Made by a program: the position numbers and the translations under genes
The notes under the pieces: generated by a model
What the model saw: the letters and a program-made list of their open reading frames with translations, nothing else
Told to the model about the DNA's origin: nothing
Database searches by the model: none
Assembly (NCBI GenBank): GCA_005888095.1
Contig: VBKF01000163.1
Span: 1 to 36,482 of the forward strand
Source of the DNA: Deltaproteobacteria bacterium
Lineage (GTDB): Bacteria; Desulfobacterota; Binatia; DP-6
Direction of reading: 5' to 3'
Length of the DNA stretch: 36,482 nucleotides
In this document: in pieces, positions 1-6,925 of the stretch
Layout of the letters: each line of letters begins with the position of its first letter
Position numbering within the stretch: the stretch's first letter is position 1

Positions 1-2283
1 GAAACCATCTACGAGGAGCTGGGTGCCGCCGAGCGGGCGAGGCTGCACGGGCGCATCGGCGAGGTGCTCGAGACTCTCCACGAGATGGACCCGACGCCGC
101 ACCTGGCAACCCTCGCGCATCATTTCCTCGAGGCGGTGCCGGCGGCCGGTGCGGAGAAGGCGATCGCATACAGCACCCGGGCCGCGCGGCACGCTGAAGC
201 GTCCCTGGCGTACGAGGACGCGGCGGTCCTGTTCGAGCGCGCGCTCGACGTCCTCGCCGAAGGGCGTCCGGCCGACGCGCGCCAGCGCTGCGAGCTGCTG
301 CTCGCGCGTGGCGGCGCGCAGTGGAAGGCCGGCGATGGCCCCGCGGCACGTGAGACGTTCCGACAGGCCGCCGACCTCGCGCGACGGATCGGAGACGCGC
401 CGCTCCTGGCCCGCAGCGCGCTCGGCTTCGCCGGCGAGGGTTCGCGTCTGCTCTGGGTGCGGAGCGGGGTCATCGACCAGCCCCGCATCGAGCTCCTCGA
501 GGAGGCGCTCCACCGCCTCGGGGACGGCGACCCCGGGCTCCGGGCGCAGCTCCTCGCGCGCCTGGCGATCAACCTCTACTGGGATCCGCAGCCGGCGCGG
601 GTCCTCGCCCTGAGCGAGGAGGCGCTCGCGCTCGCCCGGCAGCTCGGGGACCCGGGGCAACTCGCCGCCGCGCTCCGTGCTCGGCTCATCGCGCTCTGGC
701 GGCCGGAGACGGCGGAGGCGCGCCTCGCGATCGCCGACGAGATCGTGACCCTCGGCCAGCGGACGGGCAACCGCGAGCTCTCGCTTCTGGGGCACCGGTT
801 TCGCATCGTTGGATTCCTCGAGTTTGGCGACGTGGTTGCGGCCGACCGCGAGATTGAGGCGTGGGCGCAGATCGCGGGCGAGCTGCGCCAGCCGCTTTAC
901 CTGACTGACCTGGCGATGTGGCGGGCGACGCGAGCGATCATGGACGGTCGCTTCGCCGACGGCGAGGAGCAGGCGAAGCGCGCGGTCGAGCTCGGTCAGC
1001 GGGAGCACGACGCGCAACCGATCATGCGTTACGAGATTCAGACGTTCGTCCTCCACTTTCACCAGGGTCGTCTCGACCAGCACCTCAGACGGTCGCAGCC
1101 CCGCGCCGACGTGCCCGCCCCGATGTTACAACGCTGCTTCCGTGCATTCTGGTGGAGCGAGACGGGTCGCAAGGCCGAAGCACGGCTCGAGCTGTCCGCG
1201 CTGGCGAAGGAGGGCTTTCCGCTGCCCCACGACGGGGCCTGGGTGGTCTCGATGGGCCTGCTCTCCGCCGTCGCCGCGGAGCTGAACGACCGCGCGAGTG
1301 CGGCGCAGCTGTACGACCTCCTGGTGCCCTACGCCGGTCGCATCGGGATCGCGGCCGCGGGGCTCGCGTGCTCGGGGTCCGTCTCCTACCACCTCGGCTT
1401 GCTGGCCTCGACGCTCGGCCGCGTCGCCGACGCGATTCGCCACTACGAGGATGCCGCGACGGTGCACGAGCGCATGGGGGCGCGACCCTTCCTCGCGTGG
1501 ACCCAGCTCGCGCATGCTCGCGTGCTCCTCACGTGCGATGCCGGCGCGCGCCGCCACGAGGCGGCGGCTCTCCTCGCGAGCGCGCTCGCCACCGCGCGGG
1601 AGCTCGGGATGGACGGGCTCGTGGCGACGGTGCGCCGTCTCGGTCTCGACACCGCGGCAACCGTCGAGGCGCTGGAGCCGGCTGACGGCGAGGCGGTCTT
1701 TCGCCACGAGGGAGACTTCTGGACCATCACGTTTGCCGGCAAGTCCGTACGCGTGAGGCACGGCAAGGGGCTCGGCGACATCGCCGTCCTGCTCGCCAAC
1801 CCGGGCCGGGAGATTCACGTCGCCGATCTGATCGCCGCCTCCACGGGTGCGCTACCCGACGCGCGCGGCGCCCCCGCCGCGGAGCTCGTTGCGCAGGGGC
1901 TCCGGGTATCCGCAGGCGTCTCCGGAGACCCCGTCCTCGACCGCCGGGCACGGGCGGACTACCGCGAGCGGCTGGCGGATCTGCACCGCGAGCTGGACGA
2001 CGCCGAGCGCTGCCACGACGAGGGACGCGTGGCGCGCGCGCGCGCGGAGCTCGACTTCATCGCCGGGGAGCTGGCGTCGGCCTTTGGCCTCGGCGGCCGC
2101 GGCCGACAGGCCGGCAGTCCGATCGAGCGCGCCCGCAAGGCGGTCGCCTCGCGCATTCGCTTCAGCCTGACGCACATCGCGCGGGTTCATTCCGCCATGG
2201 CGCGCCACCTCCGTCGCTACATCCGGACCGGCACGGTCTGCACCTACGTGGTGCCCGACGAGCCCGTGCGCTGGAGCGTCTGA
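1..2283 (+). CDS. TPR-rich C-terminal part of a large AAA-ATPase/MalT-type regulator (5' partial)
   Basis: The frame is open from base 1, so the true start and presumably an N-terminal ATPase (and perhaps a cyclase or kinase-like) domain lie upstream. The visible ~760 residues are mostly alpha-helical, with Ala/Leu/Glu-rich TPR-like repeats (for example around 'AARHAEASLAYEDAAVLFERAL'-type helices). A distinct C-terminal module follows: a 'GDFWTITFAGKSVRVRHGKG' segment and then 'LLANPGREIHVADL', as found at the C-terminus of many predicted ATPases that carry TPR sensor regions. The last ~110 residues are a charged helical tail ending near 'RTGTVCTYVVP'. By family knowledge such proteins are cytoplasmic signal-responsive regulators; the ligand and target cannot be read from the sequence. 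Confidence is good for the class and low for any specific role. Confidence 0.7.
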   Translation, partial: ETIYEELGAAERARLHGRIGEVLETLHEMDPTPHLATLAHHFLEAVPAAGAEKAIAYSTRAARHAEASLAYEDAAVLFERALDVLAEGRPADARQRCELLLARGGAQWKAGDGPAARETFRQAADLARRIGDAPLLARSALGFAGEGSRLLWVRSGVIDQPRIELLEEALHRLGDGDPGLRAQLLARLAINLYWDPQPARVLALSEEALALARQLGDPGQLAAALRARLIALWRPETAEARLAIADEIVTLGQRTGNRELSLLGHRFRIVGFLEFGDVVAADREIEAWAQIAGELRQPLYLTDLAMWRATRAIMDGRFADGEEQAKRAVELGQREHDAQPIMRYEIQTFVLHFHQGRLDQHLRRSQPRADVPAPMLQRCFRAFWWSETGRKAEARLELSALAKEGFPLPHDGAWVVSMGLLSAVAAELNDRASAAQLYDLLVPYAGRIGIAAAGLACSGSVSYHLGLLASTLGRVADAIRHYEDAATVHERMGARPFLAWTQLAHARVLLTCDAGARRHEAAALLASALATARELGMDGLVATVRRLGLDTAATVEALEPADGEAVFRHEGDFWTITFAGKSVRVRHGKGLGDIAVLLANPGREIHVADLIAASTGALPDARGAPAAELVAQGLRVSAGVSGDPVLDRRARADYRERLADLHRELDDAERCHDEGRVARARAELDFIAGELASAFGLGGRGRQAGSPIERARKAVASRIRFSLTHIARVHSAMARHLRRYIRTGTVCTYVVPDEPVRWSV

Positions 2284-2331
2284 CGGCGATCGCCGCCTCG
2301 GGCTGAACTCCCCGTCGCCGGGCGCCCCCGC

Positions 2332-2471
2332 GCCTCTGGCAGATTGCTACACGGTTTCTAGCGCCTCCCCGTCAGGGGCCGCCTCACGACAGGCAAGGTC
2401 CCCGAAAGGGGGGATATCCGCATGAGAGACGGACGATGGTTGGCCACGCTCCTCGGCGTCCTGCTGTGGGG
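2332..2471 (+). repeat. Leader repeat copy 1 (140 nt: structured leader, SD and signal-peptide start)
   Basis: This is about 90% identical over 140 nt to 3745-3884, and its first ~80 nt recur at 3254-3335. It contains potential hairpins: GCTA/TAGC around the 'TACACGGTTTC' segment, CCCC/GGGG, GCCT/AGGC, and CCCC-GAAAGG-GGGG. The last one contains the purine-rich Shine-Dalgarno region ahead of ATG 2422. The final ~50 nt encode the first 17 residues of a signal peptide shared with copy 3. Its function is unknown; an RNA leader or a recombination substrate are the obvious options. Confidence 0.75.
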
Positions 2472-2490
2472 ACTCGATGCGCTACTCTGA
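2422..2490 (+). pseudogene. Orphan 22-codon signal-peptide mini-ORF
   Basis: ATG 2422 follows the conserved leader and purine-rich SD. It encodes MRDGRWLATLLGVLLWG, which nearly matches the N-terminus of the intact secreted protein starting at 3835 (MRDRRWLAALLGVLLWG). After residue 17 the match ends and the frame stops at TGA 2488-2490. It overlaps the next gene (ATG 2477) by 14 nt in another frame. The simplest reading is a truncated 5' gene end left by recombination inside the repeat. A less likely reading is an upstream ORF that couples translation to the following gene. Confidence 0.5.
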
Positions 2491-3235
2491 TGCGATTGCT
2501 CTCGCCGTAGTCCTGATGACGCACGGGTCCCCGGGGGCCGCTGTCGCGCAAGCCTCCAGCCCCAATCCTCCCCCGGCTGCGCTGGCCACGATCCAAATGT
2601 CCGGCCGCGGCTTTGAAGAGGGACTTCAAGACGGCGACAGATTTCAGGTGCGCCTCTTCATCTGGTCGCTGGAAGGAGCGGCGCAGTCGATTCTGGGGCC
2701 CGATGTTTCGCTGTTCGAACCCGGTTGCGTGGCACAGTTCGGCAGAGGAGTTCAGTGTGCCCAACTGCTCGTGGTGGGTAACGCCTACATTCTCGAGACG
2801 TTCGACACCTCGTCGCCAGACTTGGTCGGACACAACGCATTTCGGCTCGCCGGGGAGGTGTGGCGAATCTACTTCGATCCTGCTCCGGACGGCACGAGAA
2901 GCTTCGAAGACCTGGAGTCGTTCGAGAAGGGTGACCCTGTCGCGGTCTACAAGGTGAGAGAATTCGCGACCGCGGACCCTGTAGCCGACGTCGTCTGGGC
3001 AAGAAACGACCAAGAGCTGCTCAGGAGCACACCCTTCACGCTCCGGGGCGTCACGGTTGACTTCAAGAACGTCGCCCCACGGCTGATGGGGTTGGGCCAC
3101 GCCCGGGTCCCTCAGTCCGACCCAAATCCTCAACCGATTCCAACGAATGAGCCGCCATTTGAGTCCAAAGGGCCGGGATTCTTCCTCCTCCATACTCCGA
3201 TCTCCGGGACCTTTTCGGCGGTTCAGTCGAAGTAA
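2477..3235 (+). CDS. Secreted protein of unknown function
   Basis: This 252-residue protein is not a family I recognise. The N-terminus has a basic start, a hydrophobic stretch (AIALAVVLM) and an 'AVAQA' cleavage-like site near residue 26, so Sec export is likely. The mature part is mixed alpha/beta with two cysteines (in 'PGCVAQ' and 'VQCAQL'), many aromatic and acidic residues and a Pro-rich stretch near 'DPNPQPIPTNEPP'. The start at 2477 has 'GTGGGGA' just upstream as a possible SD and overlaps the preceding 22-codon ORF. Base composition is visibly less GC-rich than its neighbours, with more A/T third positions, which suggests separate ancestry or recent acquisition. It lies between two copies of the leader repeat. 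Confidence 0.6.
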   Translation: MRYSDAIALAVVLMTHGSPGAAVAQASSPNPPPAALATIQMSGRGFEEGLQDGDRFQVRLFIWSLEGAAQSILGPDVSLFEPGCVAQFGRGVQCAQLLVVGNAYILETFDTSSPDLVGHNAFRLAGEVWRIYFDPAPDGTRSFEDLESFEKGDPVAVYKVREFATADPVADVVWARNDQELLRSTPFTLRGVTVDFKNVAPRLMGLGHARVPQSDPNPQPIPTNEPPFESKGPGFFLLHTPISGTFSAVQSK

Positions 3236-3253
3236 GGTGGCGGCCGCGTCGAG

Positions 3254-3335
3254 GCCTTCTGGCAGATTGCTACACGGTTTCTAGCGCCTCCAGACCAGGG
3301 CCGCCGCCCGACAGGCCAGGCCCTCGAAAGGGAGG
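3254..3335 (+). repeat. Leader repeat copy 2 (~82 nt, without the signal-peptide part)
   Basis: This shares the 'TCTGGCAGATTGCTACACGG' core, the CCGACAGGC element and the CCTC-GAAAGG-GAGG hairpin with copies 1 and 3, with a 1-nt deletion near 3290. Similarity stops exactly after GGGAGG. There the sequence continues directly into the coding sequence of a beta-helix fragment, not into ATG plus a signal peptide. That junction is the main evidence that the repeat marks a recombination boundary. Confidence 0.7.
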
Positions 3336-3717
3336 CATCTTCAACTCGGGCACGCTCGTGCTGAGCGCAAGCGCCGTCGTCGACAATTCGACGGCCGGTG
3401 CCGGCGGCGGCGGCATTGCAAACGACACCGACGCCGTTCTTACGCTCACCGACGGCACGGTGACCGGCAACACGGCCAACAATGGCGGTGGTCTGGGCAA
3501 CCTTGGTACCGTGACCATCGTGCGCACGACGCTCAGCGGCAACTCGGCGCAGGTCGAAGGCGGAGGGCTCGCGGGCCCCGGTACGAACATCGTGATCGAC
3601 AGCATCATCAGTGGTAACCAGCGCGGCGTCGACCGGCCGCAGGACGGCGACGCAGACGGCGTCGCGACGTGCGACATCGGTGCGTTCGAGCGGACGCGTC
3701 CACGCCCGGCAAGGTGA
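3336..3717 (+). pseudogene. C-terminal fragment of a choice-of-anchor Q / right-handed beta-helix surface protein
   Basis: The frame reads '(G)GIFNSGTLVLSAS', then 'GGGGIAND', 'LTDGTVTGNTANNGGGLGN' and 'TLSGNSAQVEGGGL', the repeating rungs of secreted parallel beta-helix proteins. It ends 'DGDADGVATCDIGAFE', the family's usual C-terminal signature. There is no signal peptide or ATG; the only candidate start is GTG 3358 inside a rung, and the upstream sequence is leader repeat copy 2. The segment normally found between the last '...SGN' rung and 'RGVDRPQ' (unpaired-strand 'GxNLVG' and 'PLADNGGPTxTHAL' elements) is also missing: 'IISGN' runs straight into 'QRGVDRPQ'. It is therefore truncated at the 5' end and internally deleted, and probably not functional. 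Confidence 0.7.
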
Positions 3718-3744
3718 CCGGCTGCCGTCGCGAGGCGCACCTGT

Positions 3745-3884
3745 GCCTCTGGCAGATTGCTACACGGTTTCTGGCGCCTCCCGGTCAGGGGCCGCCTCCC
3801 GACAGGCGAGACCCTCGAAAGGGAGGATATCCGAATGAGAGACCGACGATGGTTGGCAGCGCTCCTCGGCGTCCTGCTGTGGGG
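3745..3884 (+). repeat. Leader repeat copy 3 (140 nt, intact context)
   Basis: Same length and ~90% identity to copy 1, with the same hairpin elements. Differences from copy 1 include a paired C-to-T and G-to-A change in the last hairpin (CCCC/GGGG becomes CCTC/GAGG), which keeps the stem. Here the leader joins correctly to a full-length secreted protein starting at 3835, so this copy probably shows the native arrangement of leader, SD, ATG and signal peptide. Confidence 0.75.
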
Positions 3885-4419
3885 GGCTGCGGGTCTTGCG
3901 GACATCACGAATACGACGCCCTACGACTACGACTCTCCGCCGACGCCGGGGAAGGAGCGAGGCACCTACATGGCGGCGGGCACGGGGTCGTTCGGACCCG
4001 ATTGCTTCTTCACCTTCATCGGGACGGCCAAGTACCTCCCCAACCGGGACGGCTCCGGCGGCAAGCACTGCACCAAGGGCAACATCGAGCTGACCGGGAG
4101 CGGCGCGGGCTGCGCATTCAAGCCCTTCGAGAGCATGCTTGTGGTCATCGAATCCGACTACACCTACAACGGCGACGGCACCTTGTGTGAACATGCCAGG
4201 CTCGTCGGTGGACCGCTCGCCGGGACGGAGTTCCCCTTGCACACCTACGTCGATACCGATGGCCGCTGGGTGTTCCCCACGGTGCAGGACATCGCGTACG
4301 CCTGTCCCAACGCGGCTTCCAACACCACGGGCCTGACGGTGCAGGGACCCGGCTTCAAGATCGGCAGGTTCGGCGACGATCCGTCGGGGTCGGGCGTGCT
4401 GCCCTGTACGAATCCCTGA
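3835..4419 (+). CDS. Secreted protein of unknown function downstream of the structured leader
   Basis: This 194-residue protein starts at ATG 3835, six bases after the GGGAGGATAT Shine-Dalgarno region. MRDRRWLAALLGVLLWGAAGLA is a clear signal peptide, with cleavage likely after 'GLA'. The mature part is rich in Gly, Thr, Tyr and Asp and has six or more cysteines (in 'PDCFF', 'HCTKG', 'GCAFK', 'LCEHA', 'YACPN' and 'LPCTNP'), suggesting a disulfide-stabilised exported domain. I recognise no domain family. A strong inverted repeat follows at 4453-4484, so it is probably a single-gene transcript. It shares leader and signal-peptide DNA with the truncated ORF at 2422. Confidence 0.7.
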   Translation: MRDRRWLAALLGVLLWGAAGLADITNTTPYDYDSPPTPGKERGTYMAAGTGSFGPDCFFTFIGTAKYLPNRDGSGGKHCTKGNIELTGSGAGCAFKPFESMLVVIESDYTYNGDGTLCEHARLVGGPLAGTEFPLHTYVDTDGRWVFPTVQDIAYACPNAASNTTGLTVQGPGFKIGRFGDDPSGSGVLPCTNP

Positions 4420-4452
4420 GCTGGTCGACCCCCGGGGCGGGACACCACAGCG

Positions 4453-4484
4453 CGCGGCCGCGGTGGTCGGGCACCGCGGCCGCG
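4453..4484 (+). terminator. Perfect 12-bp GC hairpin
   Basis: CGCGGCCGCGGT pairs perfectly with ACCGCGGCCGCG across an 8-nt loop, 33 nt after the stop of the secreted-protein gene. No T-run follows, so it is a candidate terminator or transcript-end stabiliser rather than a textbook intrinsic terminator. Confidence 0.5.
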
Positions 4485-4547
4485 TCCGTCACGCGATCAT
4501 GAGCCGAAGCGGGCGCAACCGCCGCCGGAGCGGATCGAGCCGGAGTC

Positions 4548-4667
4548 TACGGCCTCTCCGGCGTCGGCTCGAAAGCGGGCGGGCCGGACTACCTCCTCCA
4601 GTTCGTCGAGCCGCGTGTCGTGACCGAGAACACGAACCGCCAGGGCTTCGCGCCGCTCGAGCGCTGA
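4548..4667 (+). pseudogene. 3' remnant of an L-glutamate gamma-semialdehyde (1-pyrroline-5-carboxylate) dehydrogenase
   Basis: Reading from 4548 gives 'YGLSGVGSKAGGPDYLLQF' followed by 'VEPRVVTENTNRQGFAPLER' and TGA. This is the typical C-terminal end of the ALDH4-like dehydrogenase of RocA/PruA and PutA-type enzymes ('GxGSKAGGPDYLLQF...RxxTENTxRRGFAP'). In the same frame there is a stop at 4500-4502 and no start codon in between, and homology is lost upstream of the Tyr. About 40 codons remain of a gene normally over 500 codons long. It sits between the hairpin and the convergent gene ending at 4677, and supports deletion or rearrangement at this site. Confidence 0.7.
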
Positions 4668-4676
4668 TCGGACGGC

Positions 4677-5651
4677 TCAATCGAGCGCGAAGTCCGCGCT
4701 CGCCTGGTAGCGGCCGTCGTCGTAGAGGAGCGTGCCGGCGCCGACGCTCTCCCGCACCTCGAAGGCAGCCGTGCACGAGCTCGCGCCGTCGACCGGGACG
4801 CCGATCGCCCCGTCGCACGGATCGGGCGCCAGGTAGCCGCAGGCGTTCGTGTAGCGCGCGTTGTCGGCCAGGAGCGCGAGGCGGTAGACGTCGAGCGCGA
4901 GGCCGCTCGCGCCGTGGCTCGTGAGCATCATCGCGAACTGGACGACCTTGAAGCCAGGACGCGGCGAGCAGTAGCCGGCGAAGGCGACCTCGGACACGGC
5001 GTCGATCGTGAGCGAGGCAGTCGGGCGCGTCGCCGAGGGGATGGCGAACTCGGACGACGAGACGGCGCTCGTGGTGTAGTACTGGCCGAGCGTCAGCCGC
5101 CCCGACGTGACACCCTCGTGTACCTGGAAGACGAGCCCGCAGGTGAGCTCGCCACCGGGCGCCACGCTGGTGAAGATGTCGCACGCGCCTGGACGCGCCG
5201 ACGGCGGATACGGACCGTAGTAGGCGCCGTACGACGCGTAGTCGAGACCGGCGGCGTGGAGCACGATGCCGACCGGAGAGACGTTCCCGGCGCCGCCGTT
5301 CCGGATCATCACGTCGAGGGCGACGAATTCGGACCCGGGTGCCGGCACGCCGAGGCCGATCTCGTAGAGCGTCTGCACGTTGGACGCCTCGAGCTGGACG
5401 ACACCGGACGGGAACGTTGTCGTCGTCGGGAACGAGAACGTCGTCGTCGTCACGCTGCACACCGCGCCGTCGTGCTTGCACTGCCGGATCGTCGCACGTC
5501 GACAGGCCTGACGCCGGCCGCCGACCTGCACGCAGGCCGCGATGGCGGCTGCGCAGTGACGCCGGCAGAACCTGCTCGCCCGGGCGTGCGCTAGACCCCC
5601 GCTCCCGAGCAGCACCATCGCGAGAAAGGCGGCGGCCACGCGGTTCCGCAT
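4677..5651 (-). CDS. Secreted protein with Cys-rich N-terminus, Thr linker and two DUF4352-like beta domains
   Basis: 324 residues. ATG 5651 is preceded by a good SD (TAAGGAG). Residues 1-24 are a signal peptide (AFLAMVLLGSGGLAHA). Residues ~28-66 contain six cysteines in a helical pattern (CRRHC, AAC, QACRR, QCKH, VCS), then a linker 'TTTTFSFPTTTTF'. Two beta-rich modules follow, at about 85-185 ('FVALDVMIRNGGAGNVSP...CDIFTSVAPGGELTCGLVFQV') and 195-324 ('VVQFAMMLTSHGASGLALD...CTAAFEVRE'). They resemble each other and the telokin-like DUF4352 fold of exported proteins. The role is unknown; a surface or periplasmic binding protein is plausible. The linker and Cys cluster resemble exported proteins of Binatota-like genomes (inference). 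Confidence 0.65.
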   Translation of the reverse strand: MRNRVAAAFLAMVLLGSGGLAHARASRFCRRHCAAAIAACVQVGGRRQACRRATIRQCKHDGAVCSVTTTTFSFPTTTTFPSGVVQLEASNVQTLYEIGLGVPAPGSEFVALDVMIRNGGAGNVSPVGIVLHAAGLDYASYGAYYGPYPPSARPGACDIFTSVAPGGELTCGLVFQVHEGVTSGRLTLGQYYTTSAVSSSEFAIPSATRPTASLTIDAVSEVAFAGYCSPRPGFKVVQFAMMLTSHGASGLALDVYRLALLADNARYTNACGYLAPDPCDGAIGVPVDGASSCTAAFEVRESVGAGTLLYDDGRYQASADFALD

Positions 5652-5930
5652 GGCCGCTCCTTACGTTGCCTGTCGCGTCGCCGTCAATGAGAAAGGGTAT
5701 AGCGCATTTCAAACGGCCGATTTGACGCTGCCCCGCCCCGCGGATCCCCGTGGTAGCCCGCATACGCAGCGGACAAACGGGGGGTTCAATCCTTGGGGGG
5801 TGGGACGGCGCGGCGGAGAGGGGCTGCAGGAGGCTGTAGTCCAAGTGTGCGGCGGCCACCCCGGCCAGCCGTCGGGGTCTGAGGGCCAGACTCAGGCGGG
5901 GTGTCCCCTCGATGGGCACCCCGAGCACGG
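5652..5930. other. Gene-free interval, ~280 bp
   Basis: No convincing coding sequence. The 5652-5720 side is A/T-richer and should hold the promoter of the minus-strand gene starting at 5651 (a TATACC-like -10 element is visible on the minus strand). The 5898-5922 side holds a hairpin behind the minus-strand dehydrogenase. Confidence 0.5.
5898..5922 (-). terminator. GC hairpin downstream of the diiron operon
   Basis: GGGGTG and CACCCC pair, extended by CCC/GGG with a one-base bulge, 9 nt beyond the stop of the Gfo/Idh/MocA gene. There is no clear T-run, so this is a modest terminator candidate. Confidence 0.4.
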
Positions 5931-6914
5931 TCAGCCGTCCGGCCCGCTGACCGTGACAGGCGCTCCGCTCTCCGCCGAGCGGTGGCAGGCCTCGGCGATG
6001 AGCACCGCCCGCGCCCCGTCCTCGGGCGTGGCCAGCGGCGGCTCGCCGTCCAGGATGAGCCGGGCGAAGGCGCGCAGCACCTCGCGCACCGTCGGGACGA
6101 GCTCGCCGAGCGGCAGGGGCGTGCGCTCCAGGCCGCGCACCGCATACGCGGAGCCGAGCTGATGGTCGCCGACGAGCTGGCCCTCGTCGCCGGCGACGTC
6201 GATCAGCCCCGAGCGGCCCCGCGTGGCGCGGCAGCCGCTCACCGCGACGAGCGCGTCGCTGCCGGCGAGCCGGAGCACCGCCGCGAAGTTGTCCTCCGTG
6301 CGCAGGGTGCGGACACGGGCCGCGCGGCAGAACACCTCGGTGACCTCGCATCCGGTGAGGAACCGCACGAGGTCGAAGCTGTGCACGCCGGTGTGCAGCA
6401 GGATGCCGCCGCCCGACATGGACGGATCGTCGAGCCAGACGAGCGGCGAGGGCTCGAAGCGCTGGTTCAGGACGACCGCGTGCAGCGCGCCGATCTCGGG
6501 CAGGCGCGCGCGGATGGCGCGCACGACGGCGTTCCAGCGGAGCGTCTGGGCCATGAGGCACGGGACGCGGGCGGTGCGCAGCACGCGCACGACCTCGACG
6601 GCGGCAGCGCCCGTGGTGGCGAGCGGCTTCTCGATCAGCAAGGGCTTCCCCGCGGCCGCGACGGCCTCGGCGATCGCGGGGTGGAGGACGGGCGGCACGA
6701 CCGCGATCACCGCCTCGACGGCCGGATCTGCGACGAGCGCCCGCCAGTCGGCGTGGAAGCGGCAGCCGAGGCGGGCGGCGTCATCGCGGCCTCGGCTCGC
6801 GTCACGCCGGGAAAGCGCGGCGAGCGCGAGCTCCGGAACGTCTGTGCGCATATGCGCCAGGTAACGCTGCCCGTGCTTGCCCGCTCCGACGAGCCCGACC
6901 CCCACCCGCCGCAT
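5931..6914 (-). CDS. Gfo/Idh/MocA-family NAD(P)-dependent oxidoreductase
   Basis: 327 residues. ATG 6914 lies 11 nt after the stop of the upstream diiron gene and gives the expected family N-terminus. The Rossmann motif VGLVGAGKHGQ (GxGxxG) is at residues ~6-16, and the conserved 'EKPLATT' is near residue 95, where the Lys acts in catalysis in this family. The C-terminal alpha/beta domain carries 'GGGILLHTGVHSFDLVRFL' with the His typical of the substrate site. Family members oxidise or reduce sugars, inositols and other polyols; the substrate cannot be told here. It is the last gene of a four-gene minus-strand operon with an SCP2-like protein and two diiron proteins, so it may process the oxygenated product or supply a cofactor-dependent step (inference). 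Confidence 0.85.
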   Translation of the reverse strand: MRRVGVGLVGAGKHGQRYLAHMRTDVPELALAALSRRDASRGRDDAARLGCRFHADWRALVADPAVEAVIAVVPPVLHPAIAEAVAAAGKPLLIEKPLATTGAAAVEVVRVLRTARVPCLMAQTLRWNAVVRAIRARLPEIGALHAVVLNQRFEPSPLVWLDDPSMSGGGILLHTGVHSFDLVRFLTGCEVTEVFCRAARVRTLRTEDNFAAVLRLAGSDALVAVSGCRATRGRSGLIDVAGDEGQLVGDHQLGSAYAVRGLERTPLPLGELVPTVREVLRAFARLILDGEPPLATPEDGARAVLIAEACHRSAESGAPVTVSGPDG

Positions 6915-6925
6915 CCGGACCGCGG

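Noticed and set aside
2332-3884. Integron cassette array (the three repeats as attC sites)
   Set aside because: No GTTRRRY/RYYYAAC core sites, no integrase in the window, and the repeats lie upstream of genes and extend into signal-peptide codons, unlike attC.
2332-3884. CRISPR array
   Set aside because: Only three long imperfect repeats with spacers of ~410-780 bp that contain genes; no cas genes.
4489-6561. 690-codon open frame on the minus strand
   Set aside because: Arg/Pro/Ala-rich low-complexity translation running through the Thr-linker secreted gene and the Gfo gene in another frame; a shadow of GC-rich codon use.
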